From positions 2,046,001-2,110,000 of the forward strand of contig JANUWF010001101.1 of the NCBI GenBank assembly GCA_026120185.1: 64,000 bases of DNA. The letters are read 5' to 3'. The notes below the pieces were generated by a model. That model saw nothing but the letters and a program-made list of their open reading frames with translations. It was not told where the DNA came from and searched no databases. Of the stretch, positions 35,036-46,050 are shown one piece after another (the stretch's first letter is position 1; every line of letters begins with the position of its first letter). Made by a program: the position numbers and the translations under genes. This DNA is from Voacanga thouarsii. Taxonomy: Eukaryota > Streptophyta > Magnoliopsida > Gentianales > Apocynaceae.

Positions 35036-35057
35036 GTGTGTGTGTGTGTGTGTGTGT
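35035..35057. repeat. (TG)n microsatellite inside RT
   Basis: Eleven to twelve TG units stand at the position of the RT catalytic loop in the viral pseudogene. Confidence 0.95.
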
Positions 35058-35199
35058 ATTGTTTTGTTTGAATTTATTTGTAGTAAAAAAAAGCTCAGTT
35101 ATTTAAAAAGAATATGGAGTTCTTAGGAACGTAAATTGGTCAAGGAAAAATAAACAACCACGTATTAGTAAAAGGTATTAGAATTTTTTGATAAAATAA

Positions 35200-35825
35200 A
35201 AGATACAAAAATTTGCAACAATTTTTAGGCATCTTAAATTATGCAAGACTATATATTAAAGATCTTAGTAAAATAATAAAACTTTTATATAGTAAAACTA
35301 GTCATAAAGGACAAAAATATTTTAATAAAAAAGATATAAAATTAGTAAAACAAATAAAAGAAAAAGTAGAAAACTTACATGGTCTAAGATTACCTTTAGA
35401 TAATGATTATTTAATTATAGAAACAAATGTATGTGACAGGGGATGGAGAGCTATTCTAAATTCTAAACCTTATAAGTATAGTAATAAATTAGAAAAACAA
35501 ATATATCGCTATAGTAGCAATAAATATAGAGAAAAATGAAATATTAGTAGTATTGATACAGAATTATTAGCAATTTGTTATGCATTAGATAGTTTTTGGT
35601 TATTTATTTTAAATAAACAAGAATTTACAATTAGAGTTAATTGTGGAGTAATAGTAAAATTTATCAATAATAAAAATTAAAAAAATGTAGTTTTCAAAGA
35701 TGCTAGTTAAATTTCAAAGATAGAATTACAAATGATGGGTATAAAATTAATTTTGAACATATTAAAGGATATGATAATAAAATAGTAGATCATTTGTCAA
35801 GATTAGTAACAAATACTATGTGAAT
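35200..35825 (+). pseudogene. Caulimovirid RT end and RNase H
   Basis: The frame 35213-35539 contains FLGILNYARLYIKDLSK, LLYSKTSHKGQKYFN and YLIIETNVCDRGWRAIL, which are characteristic of badnavirus-like caulimovirids at the RT-RNase H junction. After one stop the text continues with SSIDTELLAICYALDSFW and a final block ending near 35820, the C-terminal RNase H. One catalytic aspartate position is replaced (ETN for ETD). The frame is closed by stops. Confidence 0.85.
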
Positions 35826-36019
35826 TAACAAATGGACTTCAGCAGAAATATTGTAAAGATTGGCCAATGGGAGTTCACAAAGTATCCCAAAGGGACAACG
35901 CTCTTTTTTAGATCTACAGTAGAAGATAATTTAGAAGAAATCCATTAGACATTTTTAGATAATCAATGGACTACACAAAATGTTAGCCAAAAAATAAAAA
36001 GCTTAAACACCTTAGCCTG

Positions 36020-37515
36020 TTATCTTATCAATCTACCAAAAATAGAGTTTTTCATATTACATAGTAACTCATGGTCATTGACTAGGTGTATATGCAAAAT
36101 GGACTTCTGCAATAGAATGCGTTGACAACTTTAAAAGACTATATCACAAAGAGTTTAGAAACATCCATGAAGCATTAAATTTTGCTAGACATCAAATTGG
36201 CATCAATTTTTTTTTATTGATCCTAACTATAGCAATGACATAAACAAACTTTCTACTCAATGTATAGAAGCAACTAGTACTAGTAATTCATCAACAATAG
36301 AATGGGATAGTACAAAGGAATTAGTATTTTGTAGATTTTGTGATACATTGACTAAGAATTTTAAATTATTAAACAATATGTGCAGATTCTATAATGAGAA
36401 AGTTAATTCTCAAAAAGAATTAATTCACTCATTGCGATCATAGCATAAGCTGTACAAAAGCATGATTGCTTCTCAAAGTGAAAAATTATGCAAGTCATAG
36501 TTGCTGGAAGAATGTCAAAATAAGGGGCCAGAAATAGTATTTATTGCTAAAAAATTGGAAGACTCCAGATCATTTGATTTACTCAAACTCAGAGTGTTTT
36601 TTACACCCCAACAACTTTTATCAAAATTCCCTGAACCTATTTTAGAATTCATTTTTGAAAAAGCTCAATAAAACTTCTTAGAAAAATTTGTCCTTTTACA
36701 AAATTGGTTTCGTAGCAACACAGATCACCATATAGCTATTCACATTGTATATTTTAAAAATCTTACAAAAGCCTATAAACCTAAATATACAATTTGTAAA
36801 CCTGATTATATAGCACAAACTTTAGATTTTCAAACTTATGGTTGCCAATTAAAATATTTCATCTTAACAACAAATATCAATGTAGCATATTTTCACAATA
36901 TTACTTTAACTTTACAAAATAGAGATTTGTCTTTAGTCATACCACAGACTCTTCTAGACTATGATTGCCTCAATCAGGTCATCTTTATTGTTCTAGATCA
37001 ATTAGACATCTTTCGAAGACAGTTGGATATAGCAATTTTGAAAGAATTTGAAACATAAGGACCACTTGTAAAGGTAGAAGTTATATCAGCCCTATCTAAA
37101 TTGTGTGAGTTAGAAATTGTTCCTACAATACATTGCATATGGATTTCCTGAACATATACAATACCAATTGTACAAGAAATTACAAGAAGACAAATCTATT
37201 CAAAAAGTATCTCAAGACAATTCCATCATTGAAGACTAAAAACTCTAGCCTTCAAGTATAACAAAATTATAAAAAGAGGACATGGATTTCACTTATTTGC
37301 AGAAAATAAAATTCAAAAACTTTATTTCAGGCATCCATATTTATTAGCAGAAGTGGAGTTTGAAACAGAAATAAAATTTCCAGACATTTGGAACTTTTAT
37401 CTTGATCTCTATGAAAAGAAGATTCAAGAAAAAGAAGTAGGAACTTCAATAATTAAAAGTGAAAATGATGACAGAGAATATTTTGAAGTCAAATATGAGA
37501 TTAAAAGGATTTGAT
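36020..37515 (+). pseudogene. Viroplasmin/transactivator-like ORF remnant
   Basis: About 200 bases after RNase H, the text at 36088-36209 reads GVYAKWTSAIECVDNF then EALNFARHQIG, which has the spacing of the caulimovirus viroplasmin (P6/TAV N-terminal, RNase H1-like) domain. In that family the protein builds replication factories and allows translation reinitiation. The following 1.3 kb carries long but broken plus-strand frames rich in polar residues, ending near 37515. A gene in this position after pol fits genera that carry a transactivator. Assignment is by motif pattern only. Confidence 0.6.
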
Positions 37516-38930
37516 AACTTACAAAACATAATAGGAGAAGAACCGACAAATGACTCACCAAGATAAACTATGAGTTACCATAAAGGACAAATGGCTCACC
37601 ATGAGGGACATATGACTCACTAGAAGACAAAGGTTGTAGACATATCTTCTAAAAATTGTTAAGATTTAGGAATGAGTTGTAACGCTAAAATTGATTTGTT
37701 GTGTCTTTAGAATAGCTTAATTGTCAACAAATTTGAAATAAAAAAAATTCGTATATATATCATGAGTCCTAAACTTGTTGTAGACCACAGTTTTTGAGGG
37801 CTTTCGTAAGCATCACTCACTACATTTCCTTGTGAATACAATACAACTTCCTTCCATACTTGTCTTCTTCAATGATTTATCTCATTAGTTCTCAACAATT
37901 GTAGAAAAAGGGAAAGGAAAAGAAAAGATTCCAACACCACATACGTTTATTCAAATCCTTAGTAGCCACGGGTAAAAGAGCTAAAGTATCCATCTTTTCG
38001 TTCAGCTAATAGATAGGCATTAAAGGCATCCCAGGGATGAGGCGTGAGCCATTCCAGTGAACAAAATGATAATTGAATACACTAACAATAACATGCAAAA
38101 TTCTTTTCTATTTTGTAGTACTTAATATATGAATTCAGAATCCACTAGTTATTTTTATACTTTGTGTGAATTACTCACTCCTGGTACCTACCATTATTGT
38201 AAAGAAATTGTAGATTTATTAGTATCCAAAGACTAGTGTGTTTGTGTACCTTGATATTGTAGAATGGGAGATTCGCAAAATCTCTCATCACCATCCCTGG
38301 TCTTATCTCTTAAATATTAAAAAGCCAAAAGAGATTTAATCTAGCAACGAACTCTTGAACTTGGAACCCTTTTGAACATAGAACAAAAAACTATTTAAAT
38401 CCTAAAAAAAAAAAAAAACTTTTGTCTTTGACACTTACATAATTTGTCACTTTTTCTCATCACATCAAGAACAAGAAGGTTTGTCTTTTCTCCACCCTTT
38501 GTCTCCAAAAATTTGATTGATCCAAAAGCCTTTGTAACTTTTGCTCTTGCTCCAACTTTGCTCCAAAATGGCACACCCCCTCCCCCCTCCTATTTGGTTT
38601 CAGAGCCTAGCACGTATTATTGTACTATATATTGTTTTATTGTGTAACTTCTATTTGAATATTGTTTATCTATCTTGTAACTTTTCTTGTATATTGTTTC
38701 ATATTCATGTTTTGTCTACATGGGCTGAATTTTCAATTAAAAAGGCATTTTACAGCTTTTTGAGACATATCAAACTTTGTTTAGAATTCTGATTCTAATT
38801 CTGTTGAATATGGTCTTTATATTTATTCTCTTCATCTTATAGAATTAGAACTTGTAGACATGTATAAGCAATTAAAAATACTTGGTTCTATTTAGTACAT
38901 GCTATTTATTTCAAAGCTTTAAAATTTATG
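37516..38930 (+). promoter_or_regulatory. Caulimovirid intergenic region and leader with primer site
   Basis: Between the transactivator-like remnant and the next viral genes lie 1.4 kb without a convincing gene. A TATATATAT string is at 37752-37760 and could be the TATA box of the genomic promoter. The tRNA-Met primer site is TGGTTTCAGAGCC at 38595-38607, one change from the standard complement. Two overlapping short open frames around 38444-38792 are not gene-like. Confidence 0.65.
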
Positions 38931-39730
38931 TTGTGTATTAATCTTTTGAAGACTAGAATAAAAGCTAATAAGAATCTTATTCAAGCTTACTCAAACTTTC
39001 TTGTTCTTATTAATCCATCTTTATTTCATTATTTAATTTTACGTTATATAATTATTTGTCTTATTTTTGAAAATAACCTATTAAAAAAGAAATTAAAAAT
39101 TTTAAATTCAGCTTAGTTTGTGACAAATATTAGAAGAATATAATATTTAAACCTTGAATTAATAGGAAAAACTAGGAATATAGTACATAGTGAGAAATAT
39201 AGGCATACTTGTTATTTTAGTCCTCAGTATTCACATTATTTGCACGGTGATAATTAACAGTATAATAGTTTTATAGATTCAGTAATTAGTTTTGAATAAA
39301 AACTAGAATCTCAATAAAAGAAAATTTCTAATATTTGGGAAATGGTATTAGAACACATTAAGAACACAAATAAAATACTAAAACAATTAATAGAAAATTT
39401 AGAACATATTAAAGAACAAAATAATATTATAATAAAAAAAGTCAAACACTTAGAATATTTAGAAGAAGTTAGGCAAGAATAAAAATTAGGTAAACATAAA
39501 AAAGTTTTAGTCAAACTTAAAAATCAATCACAAGAAATAGAAAAGTTATATAAAAAATTAATAAGTCATTAAATAACATAGAGAAACTTATCCTAAGTTT
39601 ATGTCTTTGGAAGATAATTTAGACTACAAAAAGTATCTTTTGGAATTAAAAAAGTATTATCCCAAATCTTTAGGATTTACAGACTACTTAGGAACATCAA
39701 ATTCAGATAAAATATACTCAAACCAAAATA
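38931..39730 (+). pseudogene. Caulimovirid coiled-coil ORF region
   Basis: Interrupted plus-strand text at about 39340-39480 is rich in heptad-like Leu/Ile with Lys and Glu, as in the small coiled-coil virion-associated proteins of caulimovirids. At 39602 a short frame reads MSLEDNLDYKKYLLELKKYY. The order before the movement protein fits a badnavirus-like layout. Function is inferred from position and composition. The opposite-strand frames here are shadows. Confidence 0.5.
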
Positions 39731-39899
39731 ATATATAGATAGCACTATCAATTAAATTTTGCAAAAAAAATTAGAAAATTTAGAAAAATATTACCAGCCT
39801 TAAGCTTGGAAAAAGAAATAGATAAGTTTACAGATAAATTTAGTAAAATTTCAATAGAAAAAAATAAAAAAACAAATAACTTATAAATTTGGATATTTA

Positions 39900-40564
39900 T
39901 TATGACACCATCATTTACAGAACCTAGTAAAACTTTAAATGAAAATGCTATAATAGAAACATCTATCTTAGATAGAATTAGACATCTAAGAGAAAATATA
40001 TTTAGAAGTAATAGATGTACATAGAGATATTGAAATTGATAAAAATAATAATATAGATTTATTAAATCCAAGAAGATTATTACATGTAGGATAATTACAA
40101 TATAATATAGGTCTATTTAAACCCAGTAGAGAATAACCGCTATCAGTAAAAATAGAACCAAGAACCCTTAGATTAGCAATTAGAGAAATTTTTAGAAATT
40201 TAAGAAACACATATGCTTATATGCATCTAGGATTAAGGAATTAGTAAGGTCAAGTCTAGGAACCAAAGTTCTTTTAACAATACTAGATAAAAGATGGAAA
40301 GACGTTAGAAAAGCAATAATAGCAACCATAGAAGTAGATATGAATAAAAATAGAAGAATCTTTTATTGTAGTCCAAACTTTTTAATAACTTTAGAAGACT
40401 TAGTCAATAATATAGAAATAGGAATTCAAAGTAAAGGTTATGAAAAATTTAGTGGAGAAAATTTAATAGTAAGTATAGGCTTTATAGGACGATTGACAAA
40501 TGGATATAAGACCAAATATAAAATAGAAATAAAATCAATTATAGAAGCTATGGCTAGTAAATGA
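39900..40564 (+). pseudogene. Caulimovirid movement-protein domain
   Basis: Text from 39900 carries an N-terminal segment, and the open frame 40340-40564 continues with RRIFYCSPNFLITLEDL, GYEKFSGENLIVSIGFIGRL and a YKIEIKSI end. This is the pattern of the 30K-superfamily movement protein as found in badnavirus-like polyproteins, which opens plasmodesmata. Stops upstream, for example near 40080 and 40133, break the gene. Fragment A (10955-11813) carries the first part of the same gene. Confidence 0.75.
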
Positions 40565-42165
40565 ATACAATTAATAAAGTTAGTAAAAGTTAATCCATAA
40601 ATCTTAATAGGAGAAGAATGGAACCTTAGTAAATTTTTAGATTTAGATACTCCTTTGGTACCTATAGATGGTATAATGTACCAAAATAATTAAGGAGAAA
40701 TTAGTGTTAGATTTTTAAATTACTTAAATACAAATGTAGGTACAGAAGAAGATGAAGATACAAAATCTTTAAGACAAGGAACATAAAATATATGTATAGA
40801 AATTATGGAAACAGAAAATAGAATAATGTACTCTAAAAAATTTTACTTAGAATTATCAGAGGAAGACTTACCGAAGCTAGAAATAGAATTGGAAAGACAA
40901 GGTCAATTAAAAATACTGAATATTTTTATTATAACATTGACAACAATATAAGAATAAAAACATAACAATACATTGAGAAAATAAAAGAAGAAAATAATAC
41001 GTATGTAGAATATATGGATACTACCTCTACAATAATTAGTAATCCTTATCTTCCTTCACAATAAGTAACTCCACAACAAGCTGTAAGACATTGTGGCCCA
41101 AGAAATATATCCAAAATGACATATAGTGATTATAGAGAGATGCAACAAGAAATAGCACCTAAAGGAAAAAGACCGCCCCTAGAAATAATAGATAATAAAA
41201 AATTGATAAATAATAGTAGAATGTTAAATTTAATAGCTTATGACCCACAACTATGGGAAGGAGTAATAGAAATGTGGAAATATTTGGTAATATAGCATTA
41301 CATTCAACAAAATTTTGATCACATAACAGAAGAAATGTATAATTATTTAGAAACATTTAGACTAGCCAAAGAAAAATTCACAATGGAATTTGCAAATGAT
41401 ATAGTTTTAGGACCAAGCCCACATAATTTTACAAATAAAATTCAAATAATACTAACAGCCCAAAGTCATAATTATGATAGTAAAGTATAACAAGAATAAG
41501 CTATTAGAAAAATAGAACTATTGTCTATAAAAGATTAGAAATTTATTAAACAATTTTTACAAGATTATTATTATTATACAATCTTAGTAGGATGTTTTTA
41601 TAAAGACTCAATTTTAAAAAAAATTATTTTTAAAATTACTTGGATTTTTAAGAGAAAAAATATGTGTTATAAAACTTATGATTGGAATACAGCACATATA
41701 AGAAATATAACTACTTGTATAAAATTTATAGTTATGAAAGTAGCAAAACATATATATTTATACAAATATAAAAATAATTAAAAGGAGAATATAGTTTTTA
41801 TGAAAATATTTATACTCCGCAACATTATGGACAATAAAATATGAGAAAAACCTACAAAAAACCAAAGAAGAAGTATTCTAGAAAAAAAATATTATCTTAA
41901 AAAATCCTTAACTAGAAAATCTTATTTAAATAAAGATAGGCATGTAAGAAAATTTAGTAAAAATAGAACTTATAAAAAATAAATTACACTATTATTGTTG
42001 TGGCCAATCTAATCATTTAGCAAGGGATTGTCCTAGGAAAAATAATCTATATAATAAACAAAAAATATTAGTAGAATGCGCAAATGAAGATATTATTAAT
42101 GTAAATGAATATATGTCAAATTTAAAAAGTGTATATATTATAATATTCATTAGTGAAATATATTA
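40565..42165 (+). pseudogene. Caulimovirid coat-protein region with zinc knuckle
   Basis: A long, broken plus-strand stretch follows the movement protein. Its middle (about 41280-41650) resembles the capsid core (YNYLETFRLAKEKFTMEF, ending in LLSIKD and FLQDYYYY). A Lys/Arg-rich stretch follows at 41840-41985, then a zinc knuckle at about 41993-42035, CCGQSNHLARDC, in which the first of the four ligands is a tyrosine. A basic segment followed by CCHC is normal for caulimovirid coat proteins. The mutated ligand and many stops show decay. Confidence 0.75.
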
Positions 42166-42423
42166 CCAATAACTTAAGTCAAATGAAGACATAAAATACT
42201 CAAATTATGTAAAAAAAAAAAAATAGCTAGTTTTAGTTCTTCTAAAACCTAGCTGATTAGCTTACTTATCCCACTTAGATCACGTAAAAGACTATCTTTA
42301 GGAATTAGTCATTATAGATTGTGAACATAATTGTATACATAAAAATGATTAGATGGTAAACTTTGTTATTTATGTAAAAAATATATGTATATATATAATT
42401 ATATTATATATACACAATTATAT

Positions 42424-43920
42424 TGTTAGCCCTAAGGGCATTTTCCTATATTTTGAGGTATGACAAACATTGATGACAACTAACTTACGTGATCTATATG
42501 TGATAGGACATGTTTGACTTCAATTCTTCCAAGGCATGCTAATGACACTACTAAGCAACTCTTAAACAATAGCATCCAAGAGTGGATGATCAAGTATAAC
42601 TCTAACTTAAGAAATTACAAACCGAGAAGCCTTGTGAAGAATTATAGATTAGGAATTATTATTAAGGTATTATTTGTAGATTCCTATATTTTTTTACCTT
42701 GTGTTCAATTTATTTTTACCTTGAAACACTTACAAATAATTTCAAAAAAAGGAGTTTTTTTTTTTTCTAGATTTTATAAAACCTTGGTTAAGTAGTTTTG
42801 GATGGACCTTTGAACCTAAAACTCTATCCAATGATCTATAGTATTTTTCAAAATATATCTCTTTATTTAAAGTGTCGTTTTGGACTCACCTTTTGGACAG
42901 TCATCCTTCCATTCTGTGAATCCAAAATCCTGAAAATCCTGATAGAAATAACTAGCCATTGGGACTTCGGGTTTAGCTCTTATAAAAGTTTCTAAAACTC
43001 AATTTTCAAGCAGATTTTTGTGCTAACTCATTCAGAAACATTCTTACACTTTAGAACATAAAAATCTCTTCTTTCATTCGTGCTTCAAAGTAAGATTGAA
43101 TTACTCTAAAGGTAAAAAAGTATTTGTACTTAGTGGTTTATATCTGCTCAATCTATGAGCTATTTCTGTATTCTATATTTAATCAGTTTTGTATCAAGGT
43201 TAAGGAGGTAAAAGCCAATTGGGGTGAGCCTTGATTGTTGTGTTTAAAGAGGTTGGGTGTAAAATCAAGGTTGGTGATCTTCTTGTGTAAGATTGGTATC
43301 GTCTACCACCATTAATTTGCAAAAAAGTTTTAGTGAGTGGTGTTGAAATCCTTAAGTGTAAACTTAAGGTAATGGATGTAGATCATTTAATGATCGAACC
43401 ACAATAAATCTTTGAGTCTTTTCTTATGTTTTTTGTCTAAACTTTTTCATTGCATTTTCGTTGCTCCTCAAATCTTAAATGTTATATCTTTTTCTCTAAA
43501 ATAAGTGGTTCATTTAAGACTCTTGCATTCTGTAGTAAGCCTGTCCTTAATATCTCAACTACCTATTGTTATTACATACCATCTTCTCACCATATTGTGC
43601 TGATTTAAAAAATCTCTGACTGCACTCTTAAAGTTGCGAAACAAATCTGCCGTTCAGTTTGCCCTTCTCTCAGGGAGTTGCGAAGCAAATCCCTAACTGC
43701 ACTCTTGCATTCTGTAGTAAGCCTGTCCTTGATAGCTCAACTACCCATCGTTATTACATACCATCTTCTCACCATACTGTGCTGATTTAAAAAATCCCTG
43801 ACTACACTCTTAAAGTTGCAAAGCAAATCTGCCATTCAGTTCACCCTTCTCAAAAGACATCAAATTTTTAATTTGTATTTATTTGTCATAAACCTTATTT
43901 ACCCCCTCTAAGGCTTATCA
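42424..43920 (+). mobile_element. SIRE-type copia element 5' LTR
   Basis: The LTR starts TGTTAGCCCTAAGGGC and ends TTATCA just before a tRNA-Met primer site, 1497 bases long. The opening and the following GACAAACATTGATGA are typical of SIRE/Maximus elements. Its first 848 bases recur at 56140-56978. A tandem duplication lies near its end. It abuts caulimovirid DNA on the left. Confidence 0.92.
43519..43850. repeat. 182-bp tandem duplication in SIRE 5' LTR
   Basis: ACTCTTGCATTCTGTAGTAA begins at 43519 and again at 43701, and the two units stay similar through the AAAGTTGC(A/G)AA block. The 3' LTR copy is truncated before this point, so one cannot tell whether the duplication is ancestral. Confidence 0.9.
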
Positions 43921-43922
43921 AT

Positions 43923-43933
43923 TGGTATCAGAG
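43923..43933 (+). other. Primer binding site of SIRE element
   Basis: TGGTATCAGAG two bases after the LTR end is the tRNA-Met complement and shows plus-strand orientation. Confidence 0.93.
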
Positions 43934-43980
43934 TATTACTACACTATCCTTGGTTTAACAGTCTTGTAGAAAAGATCAAG

Positions 43981-45000
43981 ATGGCAAACACATCTTCACT
44001 GCCTTATATCGAAGGGTCTTCAACAAATAGACCTCTTATGTTCAATGGAAGTAACTACACTCTGGAAAAAATATAATGAAGATATAGGTTTGCTCAATAA
44101 ATTTTAAGCTGTGGAATATGATTGAAAAGAGATCATTCGTCCCAACTAAAGTAGTTGAAGGCGAAATAGTACCTAAAGGACGTGACGAATACAACGGTGA
44201 TGACAATGCTAAAATGACCTTAAACTATTAGGCAATGAACATTCTATGTTGTGCTCTCGATGCGAACGAATACAACCGAGTGAGTGGTTGTGATTTTGCT
44301 CATGACATATGGAGATTATTTGAGATCACCCATGAGGGGACTAATCAAGTAAAATAATCAAAGTTAAGACTTCTAGTCGGAGATTATGAATTGTTCACTA
44401 TGAAGCCAAGTGAGAACATAATTGATATGTTTACTCGATTTACAAATATCATGAATAGACTAAAAGCATATGGGAAAATCTATACCCTTGGTGAGCAAAA
44501 CAGAAAACTACTTGATGCTTTGCCAAAAAGTTAGCAGCTAAAAATCTTGGTTGTGGAAGAATCTAAAAATTTAAATAGCTTATCTACTGAAAAGTTGATC
44601 GGATCTCTCTTGACCCATGAAATGAAACTCAAAAGATTTCAAGAGCATGATGATGATGATGACAAAGGCAAACGAGAAAATGCTTTAAAAGTAGTTGATG
44701 AAGAAGTCAACAGTGATCAAACTGATAGTGACGATGATACTGATTTGGGTACAGAGGAACTGGCTATGGTTGCCAGAAAGTTTAGAAAAATGTTCAGAAA
44801 AGGCCACTTCAAAAAGAGTAAGAAGTTTATAAAAAAGAAGGCACAAACTTCTTCCTTCAAACCTCAATATTTTGAATGTAAAAACATGAAGCACTTCATC
44901 ATTGACTGTCCAATAGCAAAAGAAAAGGAGGCTAAGTAATTCAAGAAGAAGAAGAAGAATATTAAGATAAAGAAAGGAAAAAAGGCTAATTGGGATTTGG
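43981..45000 (+). pseudogene. SIRE gag
   Basis: The start codon at 43981 opens MANTSSLPYIEGSSTNRPLM, a typical SIRE gag start. The text continues in shifted frames through the UBN2-type core. The frame 44547-44939 holds the C-terminal part, an acidic DDDDDKGK run, a DSDDDTDLG run, a basic FKKSKKFIKKK stretch and a zinc knuckle FECKNMKHFIIDC that has lost its first cysteine. Stops occur around 44070-44360. Confidence 0.88.
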
Positions 45001-45066
45001 GACCAAGCTGAATCTGAGATTGAAAAAAGCTATGAATCTGAAAATAAAAAAGCAAACATTTGCTTT

Positions 45067-45729
45067 GTGGCCATCAAAGATAAGGTAAATCCTACTTCCC
45101 CACATTTGATATTTGAATTGCATGATTCTGACTGTGAGAAGCTTAATGATCCAAATGAGCTGCTTTTTGACATGTTTCATGAACTTAAAAAGCTATCTAG
45201 AAGAAATAAGGAAATGAAAATAAAAATTAATTCCTTGTTAGATGAGAATACAAAGCTGTTGAATGAGAACAAAGTCTCGCTTGATTCCATTATGTGCTTA
45301 AATGTTGAAAAGGATGTTATCTTAACTTCTTTGCATTATATATCTCTTGAAAATAAATATTTATGTGACAAAATTCTTTCTATTGAAACTATGGTCAGCA
45401 TCTTTGATGATATGAAAAATATAGTTGACGAACTCACCACATGCATTGAAAAAATCACAAATGGCAAAAAAAATTTGAAAAAATTACTTGGTGCACAACA
45501 CGTAGCTAAGAACCGAAATGATCTAGGCTATAGGCATAAAGTCAAAATTGGAAATTACTTTGTGAAAGTTGTTTCGCCATATATGACACACAATTGTTGT
45601 ACATATTGTGAAAAATCTGGACACAAAGCATCTAAGTGTCATGGTAGGAAGAAAGTGGAATCCGGTATAAAAACAGTTTGGAAGGTTAAAGGAACTATTA
45701 CTAACCCCTGTAGACCTAAGAAGGTATAA
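45067..45729 (+). CDS. SIRE gag-pol linker with coiled coil and second zinc knuckle
   Basis: This 220-codon open frame is the long segment after gag that marks SIRE elements. The N-terminal part has coiled-coil-like heptads (MKIKINSLLDENTKLLNEN). The C-terminal part has a second knuckle, CTYCEKSGHKASKC, followed by a basic tail. It is normally part of the Gag-Pol polyprotein, so its start is arbitrary. It is intact here but its neighbours are not. Confidence 0.8.
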   Translation: MAIKDKVNPTSPHLIFELHDSDCEKLNDPNELLFDMFHELKKLSRRNKEMKIKINSLLDENTKLLNENKVSLDSIMCLNVEKDVILTSLHYISLENKYLCDKILSIETMVSIFDDMKNIVDELTTCIEKITNGKKNLKKLLGAQHVAKNRNDLGYRHKVKIGNYFVKVVSPYMTHNCCTYCEKSGHKASKCHGRKKVESGIKTVWKVKGTITNPCRPKKV

Positions 45730-45759
45730 GTACCAAAAATAACCCTTCCATCTTATGTA

Positions 45760-46035
45760 TAGGAATATTCATTGGATAAGATGAACTCCATAAAGTGGTT
45801 TTTGGACAGTGGATGCTCTAGGCATATGACTAAAAATGTCGGACTGCTAGAAAACATTCAAGTCACAAATGATGAATTTGTCACGTTTGGACACAAAAAA
45901 AAGGGAAAGATTCTTAGCATGGGTAATATTAGAATCACAAAAGAAAAGAGCAATGAGCAGTATAAGGCTCCATCACTTGATATTCATGCCAAAGAAGAGG
46001 AATTAGAAGAACAACAAGTTGAAGAAAACAAATAA
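45760..46035 (+). pseudogene. SIRE protease fused to post-integrase hinge
   Basis: The frame reads KWFLDSGCSRHMTKN, the copia protease active site (D-S-G), then TFGHKKKGKILSMGNI. Soon after it passes into EELEEQQVEENK, acidic hinge sequence that normally lies between integrase and RT. The integrase, about 1.5 kb, is missing without a gap in frame. Confidence 0.85.
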
Positions 46036-46050
46036 AGGACTGAAGAGCCC

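Noticed and set aside
39311..40210. Minus-strand frames of 67-107 codons
   Set aside because: They are hydrophobic shadows of AT-rich plus-strand viral text.
43519..43850. Repeat array of possible regulatory origin
   Set aside because: Two units only; treated as a tandem duplication within the SIRE LTR.
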